Of a DNA stretch of 64,000 nucleotides, positions 20,263 through 28,848 are shown one piece after another. The notes beneath the pieces were generated by a model, which did no database searches, was not told the origin of the DNA, and worked only from the letters and a program-made list of their open reading frames with translations. The stretch comes from Microvirga sp. (GTDB taxonomy: Bacteria > Pseudomonadota > Alphaproteobacteria > Rhizobiales > Beijerinckiaceae), in assembly GCF_014699075.1 (NCBI RefSeq), contig NZ_JACXAB010000002.1, positions 372,001 through 436,000 of the forward strand, read 5' to 3'. The stretch's first letter is position 1. Each line of letters opens with the position of its first letter. The position numbers were made by a program, and so were the translations under genes.

Positions 20263-20757
20263 TCAGGCTGTTGCCGGGCGCCGGGCTGATCGGATCTGCG
20301 CTCCCGCAACACGGGGTTTACGAGCCCGTACTCCATTGACCTGCGCATCCTGCTCCGTTTCCCCGGCGCCCGGCGTGGCCAGGTCGTCGAGGATCGGGCA
20401 CTCGGGACGCGCGTCGCCATGGCAGTGGCTTGCCAGATGGCGTAACGTGCGCGTCATGGCCTGAAGCTCTGAGATCTTGGTCTCCAGGTCGCTCACGTGC
20501 CGCATGGCGAATGCCTTCACGTCGGCGCTCGCGCGGCTTTTGTCGCGCCACAGGGCAAGAAGCTCGCCGGTCGCCTCGACCGAGAAGCCCAGAGTCCGTG
20601 CCCGCTTGATGAAGCGCAGGTCGTGGACGTCACGCTCGTCGTAGTCCCGGTAGCCGTTCTCGCGCCGGACCGCCTTGGCGAGCAGCCCGATGGACTCGTA
20701 GTAGCGGATCATCTTGGCCGAGACGCCCGAGGCCTCGGCGGCTTTTCCGATGTTCAT
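20263..20757 (-). CDS. cueR: CueR-type copper-responsive MerR-family regulator
   Basis: 164 residues. The N-terminus is a MerR winged helix-turn-helix (MNIGKAAEASGVSAKMIRYYE), followed by a long dimerisation helix. The metal loop HCHGDARPECPIL holds Cys112 and Cys120, exactly the Cu(I) ligand positions of E. coli CueR. About 30 residues after the loop are an unusual basic tail. The gene starts 12 bases downstream of the two-HMA copper ATPase stop on the same strand, so it is probably co-transcribed with it. It is the natural regulator of the four TTGACC-dyad operators in the island. Confidence 0.93.
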   Translation of the reverse strand: MNIGKAAEASGVSAKMIRYYESIGLLAKAVRRENGYRDYDERDVHDLRFIKRARTLGFSVEATGELLALWRDKSRASADVKAFAMRHVSDLETKISELQAMTRTLRHLASHCHGDARPECPILDDLATPGAGETEQDAQVNGVRARKPRVAGAQIRSARRPATA

Positions 20758-20769
20758 AGTCCCCTCCTT

Positions 20770-23319
20770 TTATTCCGCCGGCGCCAGGCGGGCCGGCACC
20801 ATCCGTGATGTCGTCTCGCCCACCGGAAGCGGCGGCACGAAGCGGCGCAGGCGCAGGGCGTTCGTGAGCACGCTGACGCTGGAGAACGCCATCGCCAGGC
20901 CGGCGAAGATCGGCGACATCAGGATCCCGAAAACCGGATAGAGCGCGCCTGCCGCGACCGGGATCAGCACCACGTTGTAGCCGAAGGCCCAGAACAGGTT
21001 CTGCTGGATGTTGCGGATCGTGGCCTGACTGAGGGCGATTGCATTCGGCACGTTGCGCAGGTCGCCCGACATCAGGACCACGTCGGCGGCCTCGATGGCG
21101 ATGTCCGTCCCCGTGCCGATGGCAAGACCGACATCGGCCTGCGCCAACGCCGGCGCGTCGTTGATGCCGTCGCCGACGAAGGCGACCTTGACCGTTCCAC
21201 CCGCCTGAAGGCGCTTCACCACCTCGGCCTTGTCCGTCGGCAGGACCTCCGCCACGACATCGTCGATCCCGAGCCGTCTGGCGATGGCCCCGGCGGTGCG
21301 CCGGTTGTCGCCGGTGATCATCACCACCTTCAGGCCCAGCCTGTTCAGGGCCTCGATGGCGGCGGGCGTGCTCTCCTTGATCGGATCCGCGACCGCGATC
21401 ACGGCAGCCAGTTGCCCGTCGACTGCGGCGTAGAGCGGCGTCTTGCCCTCGTCGGCGAGGCGTGCGGCCACGCCAGCAAAGCCCGAGATGTCCAAGCCAA
21501 GCTGGCGCATCAGGCGGTCGGCCCCGACCTCGATGCGGCGTCCCTCGACCTCGGCCCGCACGCCGAAACCTGGCTCCGCCTCGAACGATGCCGGCCCGGG
21601 CAGATCGAGCCCACGCCGGCGCGCCTCGGCAACGATGGCCTCCGCGACGGGATGCTCGGAGCGGGTCTCGACGGCCGCCACCAGCCGCAGGACGTCGGCC
21701 TCGACGAAGCCGGGCGCAGCCTGGATGTCGGTGAGCTCGGGGCGCCCCTTGGTAAGCGTGCCGGTCTTATCGAGAGCGACGATGCTGGCGTCCTTGAGGG
21801 CCTGGAGAGCCTCGCCGCGACGGAACAGGACGCCCATCTCCGCGGCCTTGCCGGTTCCGACCATGATGGAGGTCGGGGTGGCCAGGCCCATGGCGCACGG
21901 GCAGGCGATGATCAGGACCGCGACCGCGTTGACAAGGGCATAGGTGAGCGCGGGCGATGGACCGAAGGCCACCCATGCGACGAAGGTCAGCGCGGCGGCT
22001 GCAATTACGGCGGGCACGAACCACGTGGTGACCCTGTCGACGATTTCCTGGATCGGGAGCTTCGAGCCCTGGGCCTCCTCGACGGTGCGGACGATCTGGG
22101 CCAGCAGGGTGTCGGCGCCGACCTTGGTGGCACGGAAATGGAAGGCACCGGTCTTGTTGATCGTCCCGCCGACCACGCCGGACCCCAGGCTTTTCTGGGC
22201 CGGGACCGGCTCGCCGGTGATCATCGACTCGTCGACGTAGGAGGCGCCTTCGACCACCTCGCCGTCGACGGGAACCTTCTCGCCCGGACGGACGGCGACG
22301 ATGTCGCCGGGACGCACCGCCTCGATGCCGACCTCGACCTCCTGCCCGTCGCGAACGACGCGGGCCGTCTTGGCCTGCAGGGTCATCAGGCGGCGGATGG
22401 CCTCGCTCGTGCGCCCCTTGGCCCGGGCCTCGAAGTAGCGGCCCAGGAGGATGAGGGTGACGATCACCGCGCCGGCCTCGAAATAGGTGTAGTCGGTGCC
22501 CTCCGGCAGGAAGCCGGGTGCGAAGGTCGAGACCACGGAATAGCCGTAGGCGGCGCTGGTGCCGAGCATCACCAGCGAGTTCATGTCGGGCGCGCCGCGC
22601 AGCAGCGCCGGCCAGCCCTTGGCGTAGAAGCGAAGGCCCGGACCGAATTGGACGACGCTGGCCAGGACGAAGGATGCGATCCGGACGTTGTCCATGCCGA
22701 ACCGCCCGGCTAGGAAGTGGTGGATGCCCTCGAAGAAGTGCGCGCCCATCTCGAAGACCAGCAGCGGGAGCGTCAAGATGGCCGCCAGGATCATGGACCA
22801 GCGCAAGGACGTGATCTCGGCCTCGCGCGCGGCGCGCTCGCGGTCGCTCTGCTCCGTCCCGCTGCGCACCGGCTCGGCCTCGTAGCCGGTCCGTTCGATG
22901 GCGCCGATGAGCGCCGCCGTCATGTCGGGGCCGCCCAAGGTGCGGACCGAGGCCCGCTCGGTCGCGAGGTTGACCGTGGCGTCAACGACGCCGGGCACCC
23001 GCTTGAGGGCCTTCTCGACGCGTCCGACGCAGGAGGCGCAGGTCATGCCGGTGACCTTCAGGTCGACCGTCTCCTCGCCCGGCTCGTAGCCGACGTTTCG
23101 GATGGCCTCGGCGATGGCCGAGGTGTCGGTCACGCCCGGCTTCAGCGAGACGCGGGCGCGTTCGGTCGCAAGGTTGACGCTGGCGGCATCGACCCCGTCA
23201 ACGGCGCGGAGCGCCTTCTCGACCCGTCCCACGCAGGAGGCGCAGGTCATGCCTTGGACGGGGATGTCGAGCGTTGCTCCGGATGCGGACTGCTGTTTTG
23301 AAGTGATTTGATCGGCCAC
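20770..23319 (-). CDS. copA: Copper-exporting P1B-type ATPase with two HMA domains
   Basis: 849 residues. Two N-terminal HMA domains carry GMTCASC at residues 23-29 and 91-97. Eight membrane helices are expected, with [26 protein letters not shown] and GDGINDAP intact. This is the standard CopA form of the Cu(I) efflux ATPase, unlike the two YHS-type copies in the window. GGAGAC precedes the ATG. A CueR-type operator lies 40-60 bases upstream and the cueR gene follows directly, giving an autoregulated copA-cueR unit. Confidence 0.96.
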   Translation of the reverse strand: MADQITSKQQSASGATLDIPVQGMTCASCVGRVEKALRAVDGVDAASVNLATERARVSLKPGVTDTSAIAEAIRNVGYEPGEETVDLKVTGMTCASCVGRVEKALKRVPGVVDATVNLATERASVRTLGGPDMTAALIGAIERTGYEAEPVRSGTEQSDRERAAREAEITSLRWSMILAAILTLPLLVFEMGAHFFEGIHHFLAGRFGMDNVRIASFVLASVVQFGPGLRFYAKGWPALLRGAPDMNSLVMLGTSAAYGYSVVSTFAPGFLPEGTDYTYFEAGAVIVTLILLGRYFEARAKGRTSEAIRRLMTLQAKTARVVRDGQEVEVGIEAVRPGDIVAVRPGEKVPVDGEVVEGASYVDESMITGEPVPAQKSLGSGVVGGTINKTGAFHFRATKVGADTLLAQIVRTVEEAQGSKLPIQEIVDRVTTWFVPAVIAAAALTFVAWVAFGPSPALTYALVNAVAVLIIACPCAMGLATPTSIMVGTGKAAEMGVLFRRGEALQALKDASIVALDKTGTLTKGRPELTDIQAAPGFVEADVLRLVAAVETRSEHPVAEAIVAEARRRGLDLPGPASFEAEPGFGVRAEVEGRRIEVGADRLMRQLGLDISGFAGVAARLADEGKTPLYAAVDGQLAAVIAVADPIKESTPAAIEALNRLGLKVVMITGDNRRTAGAIARRLGIDDVVAEVLPTDKAEVVKRLQAGGTVKVAFVGDGINDAPALAQADVGLAIGTGTDIAIEAADVVLMSGDLRNVPNAIALSQATIRNIQQNLFWAFGYNVVLIPVAAGALYPVFGILMSPIFAGLAMAFSSVSVLTNALRLRRFVPPLPVGETTSRMVPARLAPAE

Positions 23320-23356
23320 GGCCGTCTCCTTGGAGAACCATTGGCCTCTTCTGTAA

Positions 23357-23380
23357 ACCTTCCCATCCTGGGAAGGTCAA
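23357..23380 (-). promoter_or_regulatory. CueR-type promoter/operator of the copA-cueR unit
   Basis: On the minus strand TTGACC is the -35 (23380-23375). The dyad is perfect with nine-base arms ACCTTCCCA (23357-23365) and TGGGAAGGT (23369-23377), and a TTTACAG -10-like sequence follows. The best-conserved operator of the four. Confidence 0.85.
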
Positions 23381-23606
23381 GCGGTTTGTTGACACTTGCC
23401 TGGCTTGGGTGCGCCGTGCGCGGGCGGTGATCCCGCGTCCCTGCAGATGACCTTTATGAAGCCGGCAACGAGGCTGGTCTTCACTCCAATCTCCCGCAGA
23501 TGGTGGTAACCGAGGATGCCGTGACGACGGCGGGCATCACAGCGTTGACGCCCGCCGCGTGGGGGTGGAAGAGCCCCCGCCGGGCCATGGCGAGGGCTTT
23601 ATGTTG

Positions 23607-24119
23607 CTACTGCGAGCCTTCCTTCTTGGCGTTCTTCTTGAGCCAGTCCTTCATCTCGGCGATCTCCTGCTCCTGCGCCTTGATCACTGTCTCCGCCATC
23701 TTCTTGGCCTCGGCATTGTCGCCGGTCTTCAGGACGACGCGGGCCATGTCGATGGCGCCCTGGTGGTGGGGGATCATCCCGCAGACGAAGGCGACGTCGG
23801 AGTCCTTGATCATGTGGGCGCTCATCATGGGACCGTGCATCTTCATCATGGTGTCCATGTAGCCCTTCTGGGCCTCGTTCATGTTGGCCATCATGCCCTG
23901 CATGCCCTGGTGCATGCCCGACATATCCATGCCCTGCATGTTCGGCATCGGCCCGCCGGCCTGGACCGCGGTCCGACACTCCTCCGGCAGGCCCTCGGTG
24001 GACATGGCCATCTGGCCGCCCGAGGGGTGCTGCATCTGGCCTTGGTTCTGTTGAGCCGCGGCGCCCCAGGCGCTGACGGAGAGAACGGCGGTCGCGAAAG
24101 CGATCATTCGAATGGTCAT
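23607..24119 (-). CDS. Exported DUF305-family Met/His-rich protein (CopM-like)
   Basis: 170 residues with a signal peptide ending AAAQ. The middle is very Met-rich (MQGMDMSGMHQGMQGMMANM) and the DUF305 core has the HH motif in CGMIPHHQGAIDMA. Such proteins bind Cu(I) or Ag(I) outside the inner membrane. The start at 24119 is set by the signal peptide and an AAGGA ribosome site. It stands as a separate unit 290 bases from the copA start. Confidence 0.88.
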   Translation of the reverse strand: MTIRMIAFATAVLSVSAWGAAAQQNQGQMQHPSGGQMAMSTEGLPEECRTAVQAGGPMPNMQGMDMSGMHQGMQGMMANMNEAQKGYMDTMMKMHGPMMSAHMIKDSDVAFVCGMIPHHQGAIDMARVVLKTGDNAEAKKMAETVIKAQEQEIAEMKDWLKKNAKKEGSQ

Positions 24120-24230
24120 GTTGAAATCCTTCTTCCAAGCGCGGTGATCTGATCGGCCCACGTGGGCGCGGCGCCGGACACGCCAACGGGCCGGCTTTCA
24201 TCGCGAGCGGCATGGCCGCCCGGTTGTGGA

Positions 24231-24584
24231 TCAGGCGTGTTTCGGCGGGCGGTCGATGCCGAACAACATGGCTGGCATGGGCGTCAGGTCCGGCGGGATC
24301 GGGACCACCTCGGACAGCGGCACACCGTGAGCCAGGTTCGCGGGGACCGGGAAGACGGCCATGATGCAGCCGGGATGGCAGCAGAACTGGCCGGCCGCAT
24401 AGGGTTTGGAGGCCCCGCTGTGGTGGTGATCGGCTTGGCCATGGGATGCGTGCGCGGTCTGCACCGCATGGGAGGATGGTACGTAGTCAGACGTTCCCGC
24501 CTGGACAGCCGCATACAGCGGCGCGCTGGCGAGGCCGAGGGCCAGCAGAGCGACCGTCAGGCGGCTGAGCATGAGGCGGATCAT
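24231..24584 (-). CDS. Small exported His/Cys protein, second copy of the RPP-ending group
   Basis: 117 residues. Signal peptide MIRLMLSRLTVALLALGLASA, His-rich stretch (SHGQADHHHSG), paired Cys in FCCHPGCIM, and the end FGIDRPPKHA, close to LDRPPRTV of the protein at 8878-9270. Likely periplasmic metal binding; no named family recognised. It is divergent from the CopZ-like gene, with a CueR-type operator between them, and precedes the DUF305 gene on the same strand. Confidence 0.6.
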   Translation of the reverse strand: MIRLMLSRLTVALLALGLASAPLYAAVQAGTSDYVPSSHAVQTAHASHGQADHHHSGASKPYAAGQFCCHPGCIMAVFPVPANLAHGVPLSEVVPIPPDLTPMPAMLFGIDRPPKHA

Positions 24585-24691
24585 GTCATGCAAGGCGTCA
24601 TCCCTACGATCATCGGCCCAACGGTGACCTTCGGCGTCGGGTTCCCCTGGCTTGGCCAGAAAGCCTTGGGACGGACGGTTCAAATCGCCGC

Positions 24692-24715
24692 TTGACCTTG
24701 CCATCGTGGGAAGGT
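24692..24715 (+). promoter_or_regulatory. CueR-type promoter/operator of the chaperone unit
   Basis: TTGACC (24692-24697) with an imperfect dyad ACCTTGCCA (24695-24703) and TGGGAAGGT (24707-24715). It faces the CopZ-like gene 40 bases downstream. Confidence 0.75.
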
Positions 24716-24755
24716 GCAGGGTGTGCGCATCGTCCAACCAAACGGAGATTCGACC

Positions 24756-25013
24756 ATGTGCGGATGCAGTACCCACCAGACCCAGGCGACCCAGACCGTG
24801 GAGCGCCACCGGGATGCCCTTACCTTGCGCGTCGAGGACATGACCTGCGGCCATTGCGCCGGCACCATCAAAAAGGCCATCGAGACGGGCCTGCCCGGCA
24901 CGCGCGTTGAAGCGGACCCTGCCTCGAAGCTTGTATCCGTCCGGGGCAGCACCGACTTGACCTCCATCAAGGCCCTCGTGACCGAGGCTGGCTACACCCC
25001 GACCGCAGCCTGA
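24756..25013 (+). CDS. copZ: CopZ-like copper chaperone (HMA domain)
   Basis: 85 residues with one HMA domain. The metal motif is in VEDMTCGHCAGTIKKAIE (MTCxHC) and an extra N-terminal MCGCSTH stretch may add ligands. The start at 24756 has GGAGATT before it; an in-frame GTG at 24714 lies inside the operator and is rejected. It should carry Cu(I) in the cytoplasm to the ATPases. The DUF411 gene begins 12 bases after its stop. Confidence 0.88.
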   Translation: MCGCSTHQTQATQTVERHRDALTLRVEDMTCGHCAGTIKKAIETGLPGTRVEADPASKLVSVRGSTDLTSIKALVTEAGYTPTAA

Positions 25014-25024
25014 AGGAGAACCCC

Positions 25025-25498
25025 ATGCTCGACCGCCGCCGCTTCGTGACCGTTCTCGGTGCCTCCGCCGGCGCCCTCATGGCGGGACGCGCCTTCGCAC
25101 AGGCGGCCCTGCCGAAGGTCGTCGTTACCAAGGACCCGAATTGCGGCTGCTGCGGCGGCTGGGTCGAGCACATGAAGGCCGCCGGCTTCCCGGTGGAGGT
25201 CGTCACCACGCCCCAGGTCAACCGGGTCAAGGCTCGCCTGGGCGTACCTGACGACCTCGCCTCCTGCCACACGGCGGAGGTCGGCGGCTATGTCATCGAG
25301 GGCCACGTGCCGGCGGACGCGGTCAAGCGCCTGCTGGCTGAGAAGCCTCAAGCGAAGGGCTTGGCCGTCCCTGGCATGCCGGTTGGATCCCCCGGCATGG
25401 AGGTCGCAGGTGTTGGGAGTGACACCTACGACGTCGTGCTGTTTGGGCCATCAGGCCAGAAGACCTTCGCCCGCTATGAAGGGGCACGCCTGCTCTGA
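25025..25498 (+). CDS. DUF411 exported metal-binding protein
   Basis: 157 residues. The signal sequence DRRRFVTVLGASAGALMAG has Tat character. The DUF411 signature is clear: KDPNCGCCGGWVEHMKAAGF, then CHTAEVGGYVIEGHVPADAVKRLL. Family members are found in copper and silver resistance clusters, probably as periplasmic metal-binding proteins. It is co-directional and close to copZ and the Spy-like gene. Confidence 0.9.
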   Translation: MLDRRRFVTVLGASAGALMAGRAFAQAALPKVVVTKDPNCGCCGGWVEHMKAAGFPVEVVTTPQVNRVKARLGVPDDLASCHTAEVGGYVIEGHVPADAVKRLLAEKPQAKGLAVPGMPVGSPGMEVAGVGSDTYDVVLFGPSGQKTFARYEGARLL

Positions 25499-25525
25499 CC
25501 CTGTCTCTTGCCAGGAGATCATTTG

Positions 25526-26077
25526 ATGCCCCGTACCTGGATCGTGATTGCCGCAATGCTCGCTGCCGTTGGCGCCGCCCAGGCCCAACATGCCTCCCCC
25601 ACGCCCTATGCCGGACTTGAGATGCGCCCGGTCAAGGCGCTATCGGATCAGCAGATCGCCGACCTCAGGGCGGGGCGCGGCATGGGCCTCGCACTTCCGG
25701 CGGAGCTCAACGGCTATCCTGGTCCGGTCCATGTCCTGGAACTCGGCGAGAAGCTTGCGCTGACCGGGGAGCAGCGCACCCGGGTTGAGGAACTCCACGC
25801 GGCGATGAAGGCGGAGACGGTGCCGCTTGGCGAGCGCCTGATCGCGCAGGAAGCGGACCTCGACCGACAATTTGCCACCAAGTCAGTCACCTCGGCGAGC
25901 CTGCAAGCCGCCACAGCCGACATCGGAGCAACGCAGGGCGCCCTTCGCGGAGCCCATCTGCGCTATCACCTCTCCACCCTCGACATGCTCACGCCCGAGC
26001 AGGTCCGCCGCTACGGCGAACTGCGTGGCTATCAGGCCTCGGGAGGCCAGGGGCATGGCCCCAAGGGCCACCACTGA
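25526..26077 (+). CDS. Periplasmic Spy/CpxP-like protein
   Basis: 183 residues. A signal peptide ends AQAQ. The helical mature part has the LTxxQ-type motifs LTGEQRTRVEELHAAMKAE and LTPEQVRRYGELRGY, typical of metal-associated periplasmic chaperones of the CpxP/Spy/ZraP group. It ends in a His/Gly tail (GHGPKGHH). The start at 25526 has AGGAGAT. It is the last gene of the copZ-DUF411 unit. Confidence 0.8.
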   Translation: MPRTWIVIAAMLAAVGAAQAQHASPTPYAGLEMRPVKALSDQQIADLRAGRGMGLALPAELNGYPGPVHVLELGEKLALTGEQRTRVEELHAAMKAETVPLGERLIAQEADLDRQFATKSVTSASLQAATADIGATQGALRGAHLRYHLSTLDMLTPEQVRRYGELRGYQASGGQGHGPKGHH

Positions 26078-26174
26078 CGGCCCTCGGCTCCGTTGGGGCG
26101 GCGCTCGCCGTGGTCGCGGGATGGCTGATGTTCCTGGCATACGCTTGTCTTTGGGGTGAGAGGCAGGGCATTGT

Positions 26175-26792
26175 TCATTGCCAATCAAAGATCGCCTGCG
26201 TGTTCAGCGGGCTCGCGTATCCATAAGCCGGTGCTGGGCGTAGGGCCTCTGGACGTTGTGGCCGACGGTCGGAATAGCCTGCTCCGACCGATGTAGGTTC
26301 AGCATTCCGGGCCTTGGGTCGATCCCGTTTGACCGTCCGAGCCGAGGATTTCTTCGGCTCATCTCCTCGGATCACAATCTTCGTGTTCCCTAGGCCCTCG
26401 CTTCGAACCAGAGCAAACAGCTTTGCTGCGTTGGCGGGCGCGAGGCGGACGCAGCCGTGCGAAGCGGGCCGCCCCAAGCTACGGGTGGCGTTGCTGCCGT
26501 GGATCGCATGGCCCCGGTGCGTGAAGAAGATCGAGTGGGGCATGGGCGAGTTGTCCCATTCCTTGGAGGCATGGTCTTTCACCAGGCGAGAGGGCGTGAA
26601 GGTGCCAACCGGCGTCTCATATCCTGCCTTGCCAGTCGACACCGACCAGGCGTAGCGCGATTGGCCACCAACGGAGACCGACATGTGCTGGATGGTCTTG
26701 TCGACGGTGATCAGGACATCCGCTTTCGCCCAGCCAGCTCCGAGTGTGAGAGTGCCAAGCAAGGAGGCGGCAAGCAGACCGACAAGACGCAT
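26175..26792 (-). CDS. L,D-transpeptidase (YkuD domain)
   Basis: 205 residues with a signal peptide ending AKA. The catalytic motif HGSNATRSLGRPASHGCVRL carries the active-site Cys and His. The enzyme cross-links peptidoglycan or attaches proteins to it. A basic, low-complexity tail (about residues 145-190) follows the domain. GGAG precedes the ATG. Single gene convergent with the copper units. Confidence 0.9.
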   Translation of the reverse strand: MRLVGLLAASLLGTLTLGAGWAKADVLITVDKTIQHMSVSVGGQSRYAWSVSTGKAGYETPVGTFTPSRLVKDHASKEWDNSPMPHSIFFTHRGHAIHGSNATRSLGRPASHGCVRLAPANAAKLFALVRSEGLGNTKIVIRGDEPKKSSARTVKRDRPKARNAEPTSVGAGYSDRRPQRPEALRPAPAYGYASPLNTQAIFDWQ

Positions 26793-27083
26793 AGGGAGAA
26801 GTCCTCTAGGTAGGAATACAAGGCGATATTCCTACAGACGTTTTGTCAGAACCACAGTTCCGCGGAGCGGTCCGAACTCACACAACTGTGTGGACCCGCT
26901 TTGAGAAAGAGCTAGAGGGAGGCTGTGAGCGCTGCCTTGGTTGTGGCTGGTCGGGCGATGCACAAGTGGCGAAGTCTCCGCCGGAGCCAGTTAGACTAGG
27001 TGCTCACAGAAGGGAGGCAGGCATCCACCGGAATTCCTTCCGAATACGCTGAAAGAATACCCTATCCGGTTCTGTATATGCGC

Positions 27084-27317
27084 CTATCGGAAATTCCTGG
27101 CCCGCATGATCCGGTTACCGATTATGGAGAGAGTGCCGAAGAAGAGGGCGCAGATAACCCCACCAATGGCTGGATCCCTGACCATATGCGGGGCGTGCGT
27201 TGGGCCCATGACCAACTGGTAGCAGCAGAACACTGCCCCGACCAACATACCGAGGATGGCCCCTACAAGGGCAAAGCTCACAATGTCCCATCCAATTGGA
27301 GCCGGGCTCTTGTTCAT
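27084..27317 (-). CDS. Small two-helix membrane protein
   Basis: 77 residues with two hydrophobic segments (IVSFALVGAILGMLVGAVFC and AIGGVICALFFGTLSIIG) joined by a His/Pro loop (GPTHAPHMVRD). No family recognised. The ribosome site is weak, so it is called on composition and membrane topology alone. The 290 bases between it and the L,D-transpeptidase show nothing else. Confidence 0.5.
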   Translation of the reverse strand: MNKSPAPIGWDIVSFALVGAILGMLVGAVFCCYQLVMGPTHAPHMVRDPAIGGVICALFFGTLSIIGNRIMRARNFR

Positions 27318-27430
27318 GCCATCTTATAACACACAGCCATACCCGCGTGCAAAAAAGTGTTCTACAAATGAGGGCTGCGGCCTGCGGGACGGGGCAGCCA
27401 TCATCCTACTCGGGCCAGGGAGCGCTTGGG

Positions 27431-28420
27431 TCAGGAACTCCGACCAGCCGTCTTCGCTGGCGCGTGAGCACGATCCGTGGCCGTTCGTTCCATCCCAAGG
27501 CCAATCCTGGTGCAGTTCCGTCCCTCAGCCTTCGCAGCGTAAAGAGCACGATCCGCACGGGAAAGGATCGAGCCCCGGTCGTCGTACGGCAGGGCCGCCG
27601 TCAAGCCCGCGCTGAAGGCGATGGGCCGACGCGTTGCCTGGTCCGGCAATGTGGCAGGTGGGAATTCCGCTCTGATCCGGTTGATCAGACGAGTTGCGTC
27701 GTCGAGACGGACATCCGGCTGCAGCAGCAGGAATTCCTCGCCTCCGATCCGGCCGAGATGGTCTCCGGAGCGCAGGCTCTCGCGGAAAACCTGCGCGAAA
27801 TGCCGGAGGACGGCATCGCCGGCTTCATGCCCGTAGGTGTCGTTGACGACCTTGAATTGGTCGATGTCGATGATCGCGGCGCACAGGCCGGCGCCGGATG
27901 CCCCACCCGCCGTGAGGCCCTCGTCGAGCAGTTCGAGAATGTAGCGCCGGTTCGGCAGGCCGGTGAGGAGGTCCGTGCGCGAGGCAAGCAGGGCGGACTC
28001 GTGGGCCTGGCGCAGGGACTTCTCGTTGTGCTTCAGAGCGGAGATGTCCGTTCCCACGGTCATCACCCACCCATTGGGCAGCACCGTGTGCTCGATCCAG
28101 AACCAGCGGCCATCAACGAGGTCCGTCTCGAAGGATTTCCGGCGGGACGTCCTACGCCGCGGAAGGGTCCTGGCGATCAGGGCCTCGACATCACCATCAT
28201 CAATCCTCACCCCAAGCCCATGCGCGGCACCGTAACGGAGGATGTCTGGGAATGTGTACGGACCCTCATAGCCGACCAAGAACATGCCCCGATAGGTCTC
28301 GTTCGCGTAGCGGAGGTTGTCCTCTGCATCGTAGATGGAGACGGCCTGTCCGCTCTCGGTCAGCGCCTCAACGACGTTCCGAAGCGTCTCTTCGTCTGGA
28401 TCTATAGGGAAAGACGGCAT
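27431..28420 (-). CDS. PAS-GGDEF diguanylate cyclase
   Basis: 329 residues. A PAS domain (residues 10-130, ending TVGTDISALKHNE) is followed by a GGDEF domain. The active site is GGEEF and a complete inhibitory I-site (RSGD) sits five residues before it, so it should make cyclic-di-GMP under product inhibition. No membrane segment is seen, so it is a cytoplasmic sensor. The PAS ligand is unknown. Confidence 0.92.
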   Translation of the reverse strand: MPSFPIDPDEETLRNVVEALTESGQAVSIYDAEDNLRYANETYRGMFLVGYEGPYTFPDILRYGAAHGLGVRIDDGDVEALIARTLPRRRTSRRKSFETDLVDGRWFWIEHTVLPNGWVMTVGTDISALKHNEKSLRQAHESALLASRTDLLTGLPNRRYILELLDEGLTAGGASGAGLCAAIIDIDQFKVVNDTYGHEAGDAVLRHFAQVFRESLRSGDHLGRIGGEEFLLLQPDVRLDDATRLINRIRAEFPPATLPDQATRRPIAFSAGLTAALPYDDRGSILSRADRALYAAKAEGRNCTRIGLGMERTATDRAHAPAKTAGRSS

Positions 28421-28848
28421 ATGTGGTGCGCGGCTCAGGAAGGGATTTCTGGTCTTCTACACGGGTTTCTCGATCTGGGTCACCCCAACTAGGAGCCGCG
28501 CTCGCTCCCCGGAGTGCGGAACCTCTCAAGACAGTCGAGTCACTGGTACATGACCGACAAGAACTAGTCGTGCAGTTCGAACGCAGACAAGAACGTTGAA
28601 CTTTTTACGCCAGATCTCTGCTTGGCGGCTACGCTATCGCTTTGATCGACACCCATTCAACCCTTGTCGGTGCCTTGTCCGAGGCCATCTCCATTCTGTG
28701 AGTGGGCGAAAAGTTCCAACGAAGGCCATGTTCATATTTGATGGCTGCAATGTGTTCAGCACTGAAGCTGAATTCCGTGTGATCTGCTCCGATGTTGCTC
28801 GCGCCCGCTGATTTGCCCGCGCGGTTTCGACACTCCCGGGAGGTTCTC
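28421..28848. other. Non-coding interval between divergent genes
   Basis: About 430 bases between the divergent diguanylate cyclase and amidohydrolase genes. It is more AT-rich than its surroundings (for example TTGAACTTTTTACGCC near 28598) and probably holds both promoters. No dyad operator or RNA gene recognised. Confidence 0.4.

Noticed and set aside
24714..24755. GTG at 24714 as start of the CopZ-like gene
   Set aside because: It lies within the CueR-type dyad, downstream of no ribosome site; the ATG at 24756 has one and begins at a Cys-rich N-terminus.
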